DNA from: Microvirga roseola
GTDB lineage: Bacteria > Pseudomonadota > Alphaproteobacteria > Rhizobiales > Beijerinckiaceae
NCBI RefSeq assembly: GCF_020866965.1
Contig: NZ_JAJATX010000008.1
Span: 62,001 to 126,000 of the forward strand
Reading direction: 5' to 3'
Length of the DNA stretch: 64,000 nucleotides
Below, in pieces: positions 8,701 through 19,725 of the stretch (positions within the stretch are counted from its first letter, which is position 1; each line of letters opens with the position of its first letter). Below the pieces are notes generated by a model that saw only the letters and a program-made list of their open reading frames with translations, had not been told where the DNA came from and searched no databases. A program made the position numbers and the translations under genes.

Positions 8701-9243
8701 TCAAACACATTCCAAGGGCCGGTATGGCCCGGGCGGGTGCTCGACCCTGATCGAATCGCCCGGTCGAATCTCGCCGCCCTCGATGACGATCGCCATGACC
8801 CCGGATTTGCGGATGACGTTGCCCTCCGCGTCCCCATCCAGCACCGCCTGCATTGGGCCTTTCTGGAAGCGGTCGATCTGGACGCAAGGATTGCGCAGAC
8901 CCGTCACCTCGATCACGGCCGCTGTCCCGATGAGCAGGCGCGCCCCGGTCGAACGCCCCAGCAGATCGATGCCGCGGGTGGTGACGTTCTCTCCCATCTC
9001 GCCGGCGCGGACACTGAAGCCTTTGGCCTGCAAGTCATCGAACAGCTCGGAATGGATCAGGTGGACCTGACGGAGATTGGGCTGGCTCGGATCCTTCGCT
9101 ACGCGCGAGCGGTGCTTCACGGTCGTGCCGAGATGGGCGTCGCCCTCAATGCCGAGGCCGGCCAGCAGGCGGATGCGATCTCGATTCGCCTTGCTGAAAC
9201 GATGCGTGCCACTGGAACTCACCGCCGTGACGATTGCGTTCAT
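8701..9243 (-). CDS. MOSC domain-containing protein
   Basis: A 180-residue single-domain MOSC protein (the C-terminal domain of molybdenum-cofactor sulfurases). Members bind or transfer sulfur at Moco or act in detoxification; this one has no further assignment. The conserved cysteine appears in GLRNPCVQIDRF, and EGDAHLGTTVKHRS near the N-terminus is typical of the stand-alone YiiM-like group. The ATG at 9243 is chosen because the upstream open extension (to 9465) overlaps the DUF488 gene in another frame. It probably belongs to the same transcript as DUF488 (38-base gap). Confidence 0.82.
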   Translation of the reverse strand: MNAIVTAVSSSGTHRFSKANRDRIRLLAGLGIEGDAHLGTTVKHRSRVAKDPSQPNLRQVHLIHSELFDDLQAKGFSVRAGEMGENVTTRGIDLLGRSTGARLLIGTAAVIEVTGLRNPCVQIDRFQKGPMQAVLDGDAEGNVIRKSGVMAIVIEGGEIRPGDSIRVEHPPGPYRPLECV

Positions 9244-9281
9244 GACCTTGAGCCCTCTCCCCAGCCCTCCTCTGCATTGGG

Positions 9282-9731
9282 CTACAGGACCGCCAAGTCT
9301 ACCGTCTCGAAGCCTCTCTCCGCCAAGCGCTGCGCCAGAATGCGGCGATGGCAATGGGCGGGATCGCGTTCGAAGCACAGAAGGCATATGGGTTGATTGC
9401 GTGCCAGGGCTTCGAGGTCCTGGAAAGCTTCCTGCGCGGCTTCGGTGGCGAGCACCGCGTCGCAATAGATCCGGCGCATCGTCTCCCCATCCCCGGCGCG
9501 GGCAGCCTGGCGGCCCTCCTTGGGCGTGCCGAGGTGAATGAAATGCTGGTAACCGATCTCTTCGCGGGTCAAAGCTTCACGCAGCGCGGATTTGGAGAAG
9601 CCGCGTTTGCGAGAGAGCGCGACAGCCCTGACATCCGCCAGGGCTGATACGCCTGCGTCCTTGAGTGTCGCGAGAAAGCGGTCCACGTCCGCTCCCTCGT
9701 AGCCGATCGTAAATACCTGCGGCTTCGCCAT
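9282..9731 (-). CDS. DUF488 family protein
   Basis: A 149-residue protein of the DUF488 family, whose role is not established. Hallmarks are TIGYEG at the start, the DVRAVALSRKRGFSK segment and the C-terminal cysteine/histidine motif CLLCFERDPAHCHR. The length is normal. It sits in a minus-strand run between the MOSC protein and a small membrane protein. The short gaps (9 and 38 bases) suggest an operon. There is no signal peptide. Confidence 0.85.
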   Translation of the reverse strand: MAKPQVFTIGYEGADVDRFLATLKDAGVSALADVRAVALSRKRGFSKSALREALTREEIGYQHFIHLGTPKEGRQAARAGDGETMRRIYCDAVLATEAAQEAFQDLEALARNQPICLLCFERDPAHCHRRILAQRLAERGFETVDLAVL

Positions 9732-9740
9732 GCCGCGAGG

Positions 9741-10316
9741 TTACATGGATGGCTGCGGATGTCGAGGCGGCTCCGGTTGTGTATAGGGGCGCAGGGGATC
9801 CGGCGTGCGGAACCCACGCGGGGCCTCGAAATCGCTTGCTGCGCCTCGGGCCTGCTCCACGCCGCGCGGGAAGCCGCTCCGGCCGGAATAGTCCTGCATG
9901 GGCGGCAGCCGGCGTCGGCTCTCGCGGCTCAGGGTCTGGGCGCAGTAGACATCGAGCGCCGTCACGCCGGCCACAGCCGCCATGGCGATCCCGATATTCT
10001 CCTTCTTGCGGTTGCGGCCCTCGAGCCCGGTCGCAAGCGTCGCCAGATCGAGCGCATCGCCAGCGACACGGCCCCAGATCCAGGGTGCAGGATCCTTCGA
10101 CGCAAGAATGCCGATGCCTGTCGCGATCTCTCTCACTCCATAGGCCGCGATGAGCTTCTCGGAGCCGCGCATGCCGAGCGAGCGCGCCAGCTTGCGGGGC
10201 GCAGCGATTTCGGCGATCCCGAGAGCGATGGAGAACAGCCCGAGGCCACGGGCCAGGGTGTCGGTGGCCGTGTCGGCGTGACCGCGACGGCGCGTTCTTT
10301 CGGTTTCGTAGCGCAT
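9741..10316 (-). CDS. Small membrane protein, cyclase/dehydrase-annotated type
   Basis: A 191-residue protein. After a charged start (MRYETERTRRRGH), residues about 20-125 contain three or four hydrophobic helices (LGLFSIALGIAEI, REIATGIGILAS, IAMAAVAGVTALDVY). The C-terminal 65 residues are proline- and arginine-rich and probably disordered. I recognise the pattern as the membrane part often labelled cyclase/dehydrase in Methylobacteriaceae; its function is unknown. A GTG three codons upstream (10325) is an alternative start, but TGAGG just ahead of the ATG at 10316 favours the latter. The upstream alcohol dehydrogenase ends 10 bases away, so the two are likely cotranscribed. Confidence 0.65.
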   Translation of the reverse strand: MRYETERTRRRGHADTATDTLARGLGLFSIALGIAEIAAPRKLARSLGMRGSEKLIAAYGVREIATGIGILASKDPAPWIWGRVAGDALDLATLATGLEGRNRKKENIGIAMAAVAGVTALDVYCAQTLSRESRRRLPPMQDYSGRSGFPRGVEQARGAASDFEAPRGFRTPDPLRPYTQPEPPRHPQPSM

Positions 10317-10326
10317 GGGTGGCACC

Positions 10327-11499
10327 TCAGGGTTTGAGAACGACCTTGACGCAGCCGTCCTGCTTGTCGCGGAAGATCTTGTACATCTCCGGCCCCTCCT
10401 CGAGGGACACGTTGTGCGTGATGACGAAGGACGGATCGATCTGCCCCTCCTCGATGCGCCGCAGGAGATCGTCGGTCCAGCGGTTCACATGGGTCTGGCC
10501 GGTGCGGATCGTGAGCCCCTTGTTCATGATCGCGCCGAAGGGGATCTTGTCGAGCAAGCCGCCGTACACGCCGGGCACCGAGAGAGTGCCGGCGGGACGG
10601 CAGACATAGGCCATCTCACGCAGCACGTGCGGCCGGTCCGTCTCCATCATGGTGGCCTGCTTCACCCGGTCGTACATGGCGTCGATCGTAGCTGTCGCAT
10701 GCGATTCCATGCCGACCGCATCGATGCACTTCTCCGGGCCCTTGCCGTTGGTGAGCTCATTGAGCCGTTCGATCACGCTCTCTTCGTCGAAATTGATGGT
10801 GATCGCCCCGCCCGCGCGGGCCATGTCGAGACGCTCGGGAATACGGTCGATGGAAACGACCTGCTTGGCGCCGAGAAGAACGGCGCTGCGGATCGCCATC
10901 TGCCCGACCGGTCCCGCGCCCCAGATCGCCACCGTGTCCGTCGGCTCGATGTCGCACTGGACGGCGGCCTGCCAGCCGGTGGGAAAGATGTCGCTCAGGA
11001 AAAGCAGCTGTTCGTCGGTCAGGCTGTTCGGCACCTTGATGTGGGTGGTATCCGCAAAAGGCACGCGCAGATACTCGGCCTGTCCGCCCGGATAACCGCC
11101 GGTCAGATGGGTGTAGCCGAAGAGGCCTGCCGTCGTATGGCCAAAGGCCTTGGCGGCGATGTGGCCGTTGCGGTTCGTGCGCTCGCAGACGGAGAAGTTG
11201 CCGCGCTTGCACTGTTCGCACTCGCCACAGATGATCGTGAAGGGAACCACGACGCGGTCGCCGACCTTCAGCTTGCCCTTGGTCTCCGCCCCGACCTCGA
11301 CCACCTCGCCCATGGCTTCGTGGCCCATGATGTCGCCGGATTTCATGCCGGGCATGAAATGATCGTAGAGGTGAAGGTCGGAGCCGCAGATGGCGCAGCT
11401 CGTCACCTTGATGATCGCATCGCGCGGATGCTCGATTTCCGGATCGGGCACGGAGTCACAGCGAATATCCGTCGTGCCGTGCCAAACCAGAGCCTTCAT
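10327..11499 (-). CDS. Zinc-dependent alcohol dehydrogenase (glutathione-independent formaldehyde dehydrogenase-like)
   Basis: A 390-residue MDR-family oxidoreductase. The catalytic zinc is held by Cys38 (ICGSDLH) and the GHEAMGEV histidine. The structural zinc loop is [15 protein letters not shown], and the Rossmann motif GAGPVGQMA binds NAD(P). The long insertion after the cofactor domain ([13 protein letters not shown]) resembles formaldehyde-dismutase/FdhA-like enzymes rather than short ADHs. The substrate is unassigned. The ATG at 11499 follows a GGGAG site. The frame is open further upstream to 11799, but that stretch lies over the Nudix gene and is not family-like. It lies in the same strand run as the small membrane protein downstream. 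Confidence 0.88.
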   Translation of the reverse strand: MKALVWHGTTDIRCDSVPDPEIEHPRDAIIKVTSCAICGSDLHLYDHFMPGMKSGDIMGHEAMGEVVEVGAETKGKLKVGDRVVVPFTIICGECEQCKRGNFSVCERTNRNGHIAAKAFGHTTAGLFGYTHLTGGYPGGQAEYLRVPFADTTHIKVPNSLTDEQLLFLSDIFPTGWQAAVQCDIEPTDTVAIWGAGPVGQMAIRSAVLLGAKQVVSIDRIPERLDMARAGGAITINFDEESVIERLNELTNGKGPEKCIDAVGMESHATATIDAMYDRVKQATMMETDRPHVLREMAYVCRPAGTLSVPGVYGGLLDKIPFGAIMNKGLTIRTGQTHVNRWTDDLLRRIEEGQIDPSFVITHNVSLEEGPEMYKIFRDKQDGCVKVVLKP

Positions 11500-11620
11500 G
11501 GAAATCTCCCTTACCGTAACCTTCAAAAGGCCAAGCTTCATCGCTCGGCGGATGCCGCTACGGGGGAAAGACTTCTTGGGCAGGCTTGCGTTCCAGAAGG
11601 AACTGCAAAAATTCCGGGCG

Positions 11621-12076
11621 CTACTCCGTAAGGGCGTGCGCCTCGGCGCCGATATGCCCGGGCAGGCTGCGGATGAGCTCGGCAAGCGCCGGTTCGAGCA
11701 CCTGGTGCGCCGCATCCTCGACGGCGAACCACTGCACCTTGCGCTGCCCTTTCTCGCGCCAGGTTTCGAGCTGCTTGGAGACCTCCAGCGGATAGACATT
11801 GACCCGGCACAGATCGAAATGGGCCGCGCGGCGCTTCCAATACCTGTAGTGGCCGATCGGCTTATTCCGAACCTCGCCCTTGACGCCGGCCTCCTCCACC
11901 GCCTCCTGAGCGGCAGCCTTGTGAGGCTTCTTGCCCTTCATCGGCCAGCCCTTCGGAATGAGCCAACGCTTGGTTTCGCGTGACGTAACGAGAAGCACCT
12001 CGACCTTTCCATGATTGATCCGGAAGGGAAGCGCTGCGACCTGACTGAGTTCTTCTTTTTTTGGCGCTCGGGGCAT
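11621..12076 (-). CDS. Nudix hydrolase
   Basis: A 151-residue Nudix-fold hydrolase, related to the diadenosine/diphosphoinositol polyphosphate type common in Rhizobiales. The Nudix helix is recognisable ([13 protein letters not shown]), but the usual arginine of the RE pair is glutamine. The metal-binding glutamates EE are kept. The flanks PKGWPMKG and KVQWF fit the family. The protein starts [12 protein letters not shown], with no longer alternative. It is divergent from the inositol-phosphatase gene. The substrate is unknown, and the Gln substitution might lower activity. Confidence 0.85.
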   Translation of the reverse strand: MPRAPKKEELSQVAALPFRINHGKVEVLLVTSRETKRWLIPKGWPMKGKKPHKAAAQEAVEEAGVKGEVRNKPIGHYRYWKRRAAHFDLCRVNVYPLEVSKQLETWREKGQRKVQWFAVEDAAHQVLEPALAELIRSLPGHIGAEAHALTE

Positions 12077-12268
12077 TAGGACTGGTGATTCGGAAGCGAT
12101 ATTTTAGAACGTAGTTGATTTAAGCCGGCTAATAAAGAATCTATTGGTCTGGCTTCAAGGACATTTTGTGTCTCCCGAATGGCACAGCTTGCGCAGTGTA
12201 GCGTAAGAAAGTGAATGTCCGACAACAGCCAAGCTGCCTTTTTTGTTCCTGAAGGACGACACGACGCT

Positions 12269-13063
12269 ATGACGACCGAGGGCCTGGACATGAGATTTGC
12301 CGCAGCCTGCGCCATTGCCCGGGAAGCTGGCGTTCTGGCGCGCAAGCGGTTCCTGGAGCGGCCGCGCTCACAGCGTCCCGACTTCAAGGGGCCGCAGGAT
12401 TTCCTCACCGCCACCGATGCGGAGGTCGAAGAACTGATCCGCCGTCGCCTGAGCGAGCTCTTTCCGGGCGATTCCTTCTTCGGGGAGGAACGCGGCGGCT
12501 TCTTCGAGCGCGATGTCTGGGTGGTGGACCCCATCGACGGCACGGCGAATTTCGCCCGCGGCATCCCGCACTTTGCGATCTCCATCGCCTTCGTGCGCGA
12601 CAACCAAGTGGAGATCGGCGTGATCTACGACGTCATGCATGCCGAACTCTACATGGCCCAGCGCGGACGCGGCGCGATCCTGAACGGCGAGCCGGTCCGG
12701 GTGAGCGGCCTGACGGATATGCGGCAGGCCACCGTCGAGGCCGGCTGGTCGCCGCGCCTGCCGCCCGAACCCTATGCCGACATGGTCGGACGCCTGAAGG
12801 CGAGCGGCGCTAACGTGCGTCGGGCAGGCTCCGGCACCCTCGGCCTCGCCTATGTCGCCGACGGGCGTATCGACGCCTATTGCGAGTTGCACATCAATTC
12901 CTGGGATGCGCTGGCGGGATTGCTGATCATCGAGGAGGCGGGAGGGTGGACCAACGACTTCCTCGCCGGGGACGGCCTGCGCTCCGGGAATCCCGTGCTC
13001 GCCTGCACCCCGGGTCTCGCCCCGGCCCTGAGGGCTGCGACGGGGATCGCTCGCGAAACCTGA
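12269..13063 (+). CDS. Inositol monophosphatase family protein
   Basis: A 264-residue magnesium-dependent, lithium-sensitive phosphatase fold. Metal-binding motifs are GEE near the N-terminal third, DPIDGTANF, and WDALAGLLIIEEAGG near the C-terminus. Likely substrates are myo-inositol-1-phosphate or a related sugar phosphate such as histidinol phosphate; the sequence does not separate these. Starts at 12215 (MSDNSQ) and 12290 are alternatives. The chosen ATG gives the usual family length. Neither of the two main starts has a strong ribosome site. It is divergent from the Nudix gene. Confidence 0.85.
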   Translation: MTTEGLDMRFAAACAIAREAGVLARKRFLERPRSQRPDFKGPQDFLTATDAEVEELIRRRLSELFPGDSFFGEERGGFFERDVWVVDPIDGTANFARGIPHFAISIAFVRDNQVEIGVIYDVMHAELYMAQRGRGAILNGEPVRVSGLTDMRQATVEAGWSPRLPPEPYADMVGRLKASGANVRRAGSGTLGLAYVADGRIDAYCELHINSWDALAGLLIIEEAGGWTNDFLAGDGLRSGNPVLACTPGLAPALRAATGIARET

Positions 13064-13217
13064 GACCACTTCCCTATCCACAATCCGAAGGGAAATGACC
13101 TGCTGTTCCCGACGAAAGTTCCCGGATCCCGGCAAAACCCTTGACCGTCGCCCTCAATGGAGGGAGCTTAGCCGGCTAACAATAACAACGACGCCAAGAA
13201 CGACACGGGAGGATCTG

Positions 13218-14263
13218 ATGAATCTTAAGAAGACATTCGCGACTGCGACCATGCTGGCGGGGGCCGCGACGGCCCTGTCCTTCATGTCGGCTGGAACGGC
13301 CCAGGCCCAAGGAGCGCTCGTCATGTATTGCGGCGTTCAGGAGGAATGGTGCCGCGCCATGACCAACGCCTTCGAGCGCGAGACCGGCATCAAGGTCTCC
13401 ATGACCCGCAAGAGCTCCGGCGAGATCTATGCGAAGGTGAAGGCAGAATCGCAGAACCCGCGCGCGGACATCTGGTGGGGCGGCACGGGCGATCCGCACA
13501 TGCAGGCGGCGGAAGAAGGCCTGACGGTCGAGTACAAGTCGCCCAAGATGAGCGAGCTTCAGGATTGGGCCGTGCGCCAGTGGGAGCAGTCCAACGACCG
13601 CACCGTCGGCATCTATTCGGGCGCACTCGGCTTCGGCTACAACACCGAACTGGTGAAGGCGAACGGCGTAGCGGAGCCGAAATGCTGGGCCGACCTTCTC
13701 AATGCCAACCTGAAGGACGAGGTTCAGGTAGCGGACCCAACTCATCCGGTACCGCCTACACGCTTCTCGCCACCATCGTGCAGCTGATGGGCGAGGAGAA
13801 GGGCTTCGACTACCTCAAATCCCTGCATAAGAACGTCAACCAATACACCAAGTCCGGCTCCGCTCCCGCCAAGGCAACAGCCCTGGGCGAGACGACCGTC
13901 GGCATCGCCTTCATGCACGACATCGTCACGCAGGTGGTGAACGATGCCCCGATCAAGGTGGTCGCGCCCTGCGAGGGCACCGGCTACGAGATCGGCTCCA
14001 TGTCCATCATCAAGGGCGCGAAGAACCTCGAGAACGCCAAGAAGTTCTACGACTGGTCCCTGACGGCCGACGCCCAGAAGCTCGGCGCGGAAGCCAAGTC
14101 CTACCAGGTGCCCTCCAACAAGAACACGCCGGTTCCGCCGCAGGCTCCCAAGCTCGACGAGATCAAGCTCATCAATTTCGACTTTGCAAAATACGGCTCT
14201 TCCGACGAGCGCAGGCGCCTCCTGTCCAAGTGGGACAAGGAGGTCAAGAACCTGCCGAAATAG
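13218..14263 (+). pseudogene. ABC transporter periplasmic binding protein, iron(III)/AfuA type, frameshifted
   Basis: The substrate-binding protein of the importer encoded just downstream. It starts at ATG 13218 after GGGAGGATC. It has a Sec signal peptide (residues 1-31, cleavage after AQAQ), then VMYCGVQEEWCRAM and ADIWWGGTGDP, typical of class II iron/AfuA/FutA-like binding proteins. The first frame breaks after VQVADP. The rest (SSGTAYTLLATIVQLM to VKNLPK) continues in the frame one base back, up to 14263. The join is at the CCC run 13736-13738, where one missing C would restore a protein of about 348 residues. The coding quality on both sides is good, so this is either a recent mutation or a sequencing error. 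A sugar-phosphate ligand is possible, since one AfuA was reassigned that way. Confidence 0.85.
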
Positions 14264-14338
14264 CCGGCCCGGACACTCGCCGGCGAAACGGCGGCCGGTT
14301 GCTGGTTGCCGGTGAGTTTCGCCATTGAACGAACTCGG

Positions 14339-14362
14339 ACCGGACTTCGCATGAAGTCCGGT
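14339..14362 (+). repeat. Stem-loop between binding-protein and permease genes
   Basis: ACCGGACTTC (14339-14348) and GAAGTCCGGT (14353-14362) form a perfect 10-bp stem with a GCAT loop. There is no U-run, so full termination is unlikely. A stem here commonly stabilises or attenuates the binding-protein message relative to the permease. Confidence 0.55.
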
Positions 14363-14378
14363 TCCGCCTCACGCGAGA

Positions 14379-16573
14379 ATGGATATGTCACGGGCAACCC
14401 TTGGCTGGATCGTTCTGGGCTGGGTCGGCTTTGCCCTCTTGCCTTGGTACGGATTCGACCGCTACGCCGATCCTGCCTTGAGCGATTACCTGGTCACAGG
14501 ATCGGGACTTGTGCACGGCCTGCGCGAAGCCTGGTGGCTTCTGCCGATCCTGGCGCCGCTGCTCATGACCCTGCGCCCGGCACTCTCGTCCTCACGCCAG
14601 TCCGACAGCACCTGGCTCATCGCCTCCGGCGCACTCGGCCTTGCCCTGATCGTCATCCAGGGCTTCTCCATCGGCCTCAACGGCTGGACCACGGATATCC
14701 TGAAGACGATCTTCGGCGAGCCGGGCCCGAGTCAGGCCGGCATGGGCTATGGCGCGGCACTGACCTCGACCGCCTTCCTCATCATCCTCTGCCACGGTCT
14801 CGCCGCGCGCGGCTGGTGCCGCGGCGACGCCTTCGTCACCTCCTCCATCGGCCTCGTCATCGCGCTCATCGGCATCTTCGTCTTCTTTCCCGTCTCGGCC
14901 ATTCTCGCGAGCGCCTTCGCCGACAATGACGGCAACCTCGCTCCGCTGGAATTCGTGGCGAAGTTCACGGACAGGTCGATCTGGGGCCTGGACTGCCTGA
15001 CCAGCGACCTGCGTTGCGGGGTTGCCTGGAACACGCTCTTTCTCGGCCTGCTCGTCGGCGTCGGCACCACGGCGCTCGGTCTCGCCTTTGCGCTGATCGC
15101 AACCCGAACGGAGTTCCGCTACAAGAAGCTCCTGCGCGTGATGAGCGTGCTGCCCATCATCACGCCGCCTTTCGTGATCGGCCTGGCCCTGATCCTGATC
15201 TTCGGCCGCTCGGGCATGCTCTCCACGGCCCTGTGGGAGTGGTTCGGCATCCCGCGCTCCCGCTGGATCTACGGGCTGCCCGGAATCTTCATCGCCCAGC
15301 TGCTCGCCTTCACGCCCATCGCCTTCCTCGTGCTCATCGGCGTGGTGCAGGGGATCAGCCCGACCTTGGAGGAGGCCTCGCAGACGCTGCGCGCCAAGAG
15401 CTGGACCACCTTCCTTACCGTGACGCTGCCGCTCATGCGGCCGGGCCTCGCCAACGCCTTCCTGCTCGGCTTCGTGGAAAGCCTCGCGGATTTCGGAAAC
15501 CCGCTGGTGCTCGGCGGGAATTACGAAGTGCTTTCGACCAAGATCTTCTTCGCCGTCGTCGGCGCGCAGCAGGACCAGGGCCGCGCCGCCGTGCTCTCCA
15601 TCATCCTGCTCGCCTTCACGCTCGGCGCCTTCCGGCTTCAGCATGCCTGGCTCGGCAAGAAGGTCTACACCACCGTCACCGGCAAGGGCGATACGGGGCT
15701 CGCCCTTCCCCTGCCCCGCCGCGTGGCGATGGCATCCTGTGCCACGGCGATCCCGTGGGCTTTCTTTACGCTGGCCGTCTACGTCGTCATCGCCATTGGT
15801 GCTTTCGTGCGCTCCATGGGCCGCGATTACACGCCTACTCTCGAGCACTTCCTGACCGCCTTCAGGATCGAGCGGACCGAATGGGGGCTCTTCTTTGCGG
15901 GCTCTGCCTGGGATTCGTTCTTCGCCACCGTGAAAGTTGCAGGCGTTGCGGCGCCTCTCACTGCAGCAGTCGGCCTGCTAACAGCCTATCTTCTCACGCG
16001 TCAGCGTTTCTCGGGCCAGCGCGCCTTCGAGTTCGGCACGCTGCTCAGCTTCGCCATTCCCGGCACCGTCGTCGGCGTGTCCTACATTCTCGCCTTCAAC
16101 GTGCCGCCCATCGAGATCACGGGAACTGGCTTCATCCTCGTGATGTGCTTCGTCTTCCGCAACATGCCGGTGGGCGTGCGGGCCGGCATCGCAACCCTGA
16201 GCCAGATCGACAAGAGCCTGGACGAGGCCTCTCTGACGCTCGGCGCGCGCTCGGCCACCACCATGCACCGCGTGGTGCTGCCGCTCCTGCGTCCGGCGGT
16301 CGTCGCCTCCCTCGTCTATTCATTCGTCCGCGCCATGACGGCGGTGAGCGCCGTGATCTTCCTGGTGACCGCGGAGTACAACATGGCCACCACCTATATC
16401 GTCGGCCGCGTCGAGGCGGGCGAATTCGGCCTCGCCATCGCCTATTCCACCGCGCTCATCTTCGTCATGCTGCTCGCCATCGTGGCGATCCAGTTCCTCG
16501 TGGGCGAGCGGCGTCTCGGACGCCGCTCCTCCAGCGCCTCCACTGGTCGCGCTCCCGTTCCGGCTGTCTCATC

Positions 16574-16577
<4 letters not shown>
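14379..16577 (+). CDS. ABC transporter permease, fused two-domain iron/AfuB type
   Basis: An inner-membrane permease of 732 residues containing two permease modules in one chain, as in FbpB/AfuB/SfuB. Each half carries an EAA loop that docks the ATPase: EEASQTLRAKS near residue 330 and DEASLTLGARS near 613. There is an extra N-terminal membrane stretch (about residues 8-190). The gene ends in an ATGA overlap with the ATPase gene, so the two are translationally coupled. It works with the frameshifted binding protein upstream. The ribosome site before 14379 is weak. The substrate is probably ferric iron or a phosphorylated organic compound, by family only. Confidence 0.9.
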
Positions 16578-17689
<1,112 letters not shown>

Positions 17690-17695
17690 GCCGCC

Positions 17696-18466
17696 TCAGA
17701 CGGCGCCCTCGTCGGGAATGTTGAGGATCGTGCCGCAGGCCTTGCAGTGTACCGCATCCCGATCGTGACGTTGCAGGCCGCAGACAGGACAGGGATGGCG
17801 GACCTTGTTCGGCCTCAACAGGACCTGCACGAGCCTTAGAAACAGCGTCACGCCGAAGATCATGATGACGACGGACAGAAGATGGCCGAGCGTGCCTGTC
17901 AAGGTAATGTCGCCGAAGCCGGTCGTGGTGAGAGCCGCTATGGTGAAATAGAGCGCATCCACGTAGTTGCCGATCTCAGGATTGGTCCATCGCTGCGTCT
18001 CGTAGACGAAGCCGGTCATGATGAAGATGAAGACGCCGAGATTGACGGTTGCGATGATCAGTTCCTCGTTCCGGCGGAAGAAGGTACTGTCGCTCCGCAG
18101 GCGGACGAGCAGTTGATAGGTATGCAGGAGACGCACCGTCCGTAGGATGCGAATGAAGCCAAATCCCTCTCCCACAACCGGCGCCAGGAAGGAGACGATG
18201 GCGGCGAGGTCAGCCAGGGTCACCGGATGCACCAGATATCTCCAGGGCCTGCCGCTGATCGCGAGGCGGGCCGATAAATCGGCCAGGATGAAGATTCCGA
18301 AGATGGCATCGAGCCACCACTCAAGCTCCCGCAGACGCGGCAGGAACGATGACACGACGATATAGGCGATCGTGGTCAGGTCAAAGAGGAGGAGCGCATA
18401 GCGGAAGCGATGGGCTTCCGGCGTGTCGCCCTCATAGAGAAGCCTAAGCTTGCCGACGATCCTCAT
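17696..18466 (-). CDS. Voltage-sensor-type potassium channel with C-terminal zinc ribbon
   Basis: An inner-membrane ion channel of 256 residues with an S1-S6 layout. The S4-like voltage sensor is RILRTVRLLHTY, with regularly spaced arginines. The pore helix is followed by the selectivity filter TTTGFGD near residues 179-185, where the common GYG is GFG. After S6 a four-cysteine zinc ribbon is present (CPVCGLQRHDRDAVHCKACG), which is unusual for this family. It is convergent with the ABC ATPase gene. The ion is presumed to be K+, since GFGD filters occur in other K+ channels. Confidence 0.87.
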   Translation of the reverse strand: MRIVGKLRLLYEGDTPEAHRFRYALLLFDLTTIAYIVVSSFLPRLRELEWWLDAIFGIFILADLSARLAISGRPWRYLVHPVTLADLAAIVSFLAPVVGEGFGFIRILRTVRLLHTYQLLVRLRSDSTFFRRNEELIIATVNLGVFIFIMTGFVYETQRWTNPEIGNYVDALYFTIAALTTTGFGDITLTGTLGHLLSVVIMIFGVTLFLRLVQVLLRPNKVRHPCPVCGLQRHDRDAVHCKACGTILNIPDEGAV

Positions 18467-18644
18467 CGGGACAGCCCGTCAAAGCGGCCGGGAAAAGTGC
18501 GGGTCATGGGAGCAACGGGGCGAGGTGAAGGTTTATCCATTGCTCATTTATCTGTAAGGCAGGGGCGAAATTCCAACGGGCGAGTCTCGAAGCTTTGCCT
18601 TGCCCACCTTCTTTTCCTCCCGATCCGCACGACGAGACAGCCCG

Positions 18645-19304
18645 ATGCTTAAAGCCCTGATCTTCGACATGGACGGCACCCTGGTCCACAGCGACCCCAT
18701 CCACCTCCAGGCTTTTGCCGAGATTCTCGGCCCCGAGGGCGTCGAGATCACCGATGACCTCTACAGGACTTCGATCATCGGCCGGACCAACGAGGCCATT
18801 TTTGCCTCCCTTCTGCCGGATCATCCGGTCGAAGAGCACCAGGCCTTTGCCGACCGCAAGGAGGCGGCCTTCCGCCGCCTGGCGCTGAATCTCAAGCCCC
18901 TGGACGGGCTGAACCATCTGCTCGACTGGGCCGATGCGCGCGGCATAAGGATCGGCCTCGTGACCAATGCTCCGCTGCTGAACGCAACCCACATGCTGGA
19001 CGTGCTCGACATCACGGATCGGTTCGAGGTCAAGATCACCATCGAGCAGGTCGCCCGCGGCAAGCCGGATCCCCTGCCCTACCTCACGGCCCTGGAGCGA
19101 CTGGGCGTTGCGGCAGAGGCGGCCATCGCCTTCGAGGATTCTCCCTCAGGCATGCGCGCCGCCAAGGGCGCGGGGATGTTCTCGGTGGGCGTGCTGACGG
19201 GCCTGACGGCGGACGAGATGAAGGCCGTCGGCGCCGATGCGACCATCGACACCTTCCATGACAGCGCTCTCTGGGACATCCTGGAGCGCAGGACCGCCGC
19301 CTGA
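18645..19304 (+). CDS. HAD superfamily hydrolase, subfamily IA (beta-phosphoglucomutase/phosphatase-like)
   Basis: A 219-residue phosphatase. Motif I is FDMDGTLVHSD with the nucleophilic and acid aspartates, motif II is LVTNAP, motif III is the lysine in RGKPDP, and motif IV is FEDSPSGMRAAKGAG. The alpha-helical cap between motifs I and II has the C1 type. Likely substrates are small sugar phosphates or phosphoglycolate. The ATG at 18645 is the first in frame that matches the family start. It is divergent from the K+ channel gene with about 180 bases between, which must hold both promoters. Confidence 0.88.
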   Translation: MLKALIFDMDGTLVHSDPIHLQAFAEILGPEGVEITDDLYRTSIIGRTNEAIFASLLPDHPVEEHQAFADRKEAAFRRLALNLKPLDGLNHLLDWADARGIRIGLVTNAPLLNATHMLDVLDITDRFEVKITIEQVARGKPDPLPYLTALERLGVAAEAAIAFEDSPSGMRAAKGAGMFSVGVLTGLTADEMKAVGADATIDTFHDSALWDILERRTAA

Positions 19305-19317
19305 GGCAGGTCCTCGC

Positions 19318-19725
19318 TCAGGCCGCCCTGTACGGCTTCGGCACCGGAGCCGAATCGGCAGCTTCGGCCCTGTCGTAGCGCCGGCGCGCCTCCAGGATCT
19401 CGTCGCGGTTCGCGACAGCCCACATGCCGAGCTCACGAACCGTCTTGAGCAGGGAGCAGCCTAATCCTGTGAGCTCATAGTCAACCCGGGGCGGAATCGT
19501 CGGATAGACGGTGCGCGTCACGAGGCCATCCCGCTCGAGTCCTCGCAGCGTCAGGGTCAGCATCCGCTGCGAGATGCCATCGACGACCCGGCGCAGCTCG
19601 TTGAAACGCCTGGGTCCCTCGCCGAGCTGGACCACGACCTGAACGCTCCACTTGTCGCCGATCTGGGACAGGATCTCCGTCACGATCCGGCAATCGGTAG
19701 GCACATGGATGTAACTGAGTGACAA
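19318..19725 (-). CDS. HxlR family transcriptional regulator
   Basis: A 135-residue winged-helix regulator of the HxlR/MarR-like family, which often senses electrophiles or redox stress and represses an adjacent reductase. Family features are KWSVQVVVQLGEGPRRFNEL, GISQRMLTLTLRGLERDGLV and the wing PPRVDYELT. A single cysteine near the N-terminus (TDCRIV) is at the position used for redox sensing in YodB/HypR types. It is divergent from the FMN reductase gene, 102 bases apart, so the two probably form a regulator-target pair. Confidence 0.9.
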   Translation of the reverse strand: MSLSYIHVPTDCRIVTEILSQIGDKWSVQVVVQLGEGPRRFNELRRVVDGISQRMLTLTLRGLERDGLVTRTVYPTIPPRVDYELTGLGCSLLKTVRELGMWAVANRDEILEARRRYDRAEAADSAPVPKPYRAA

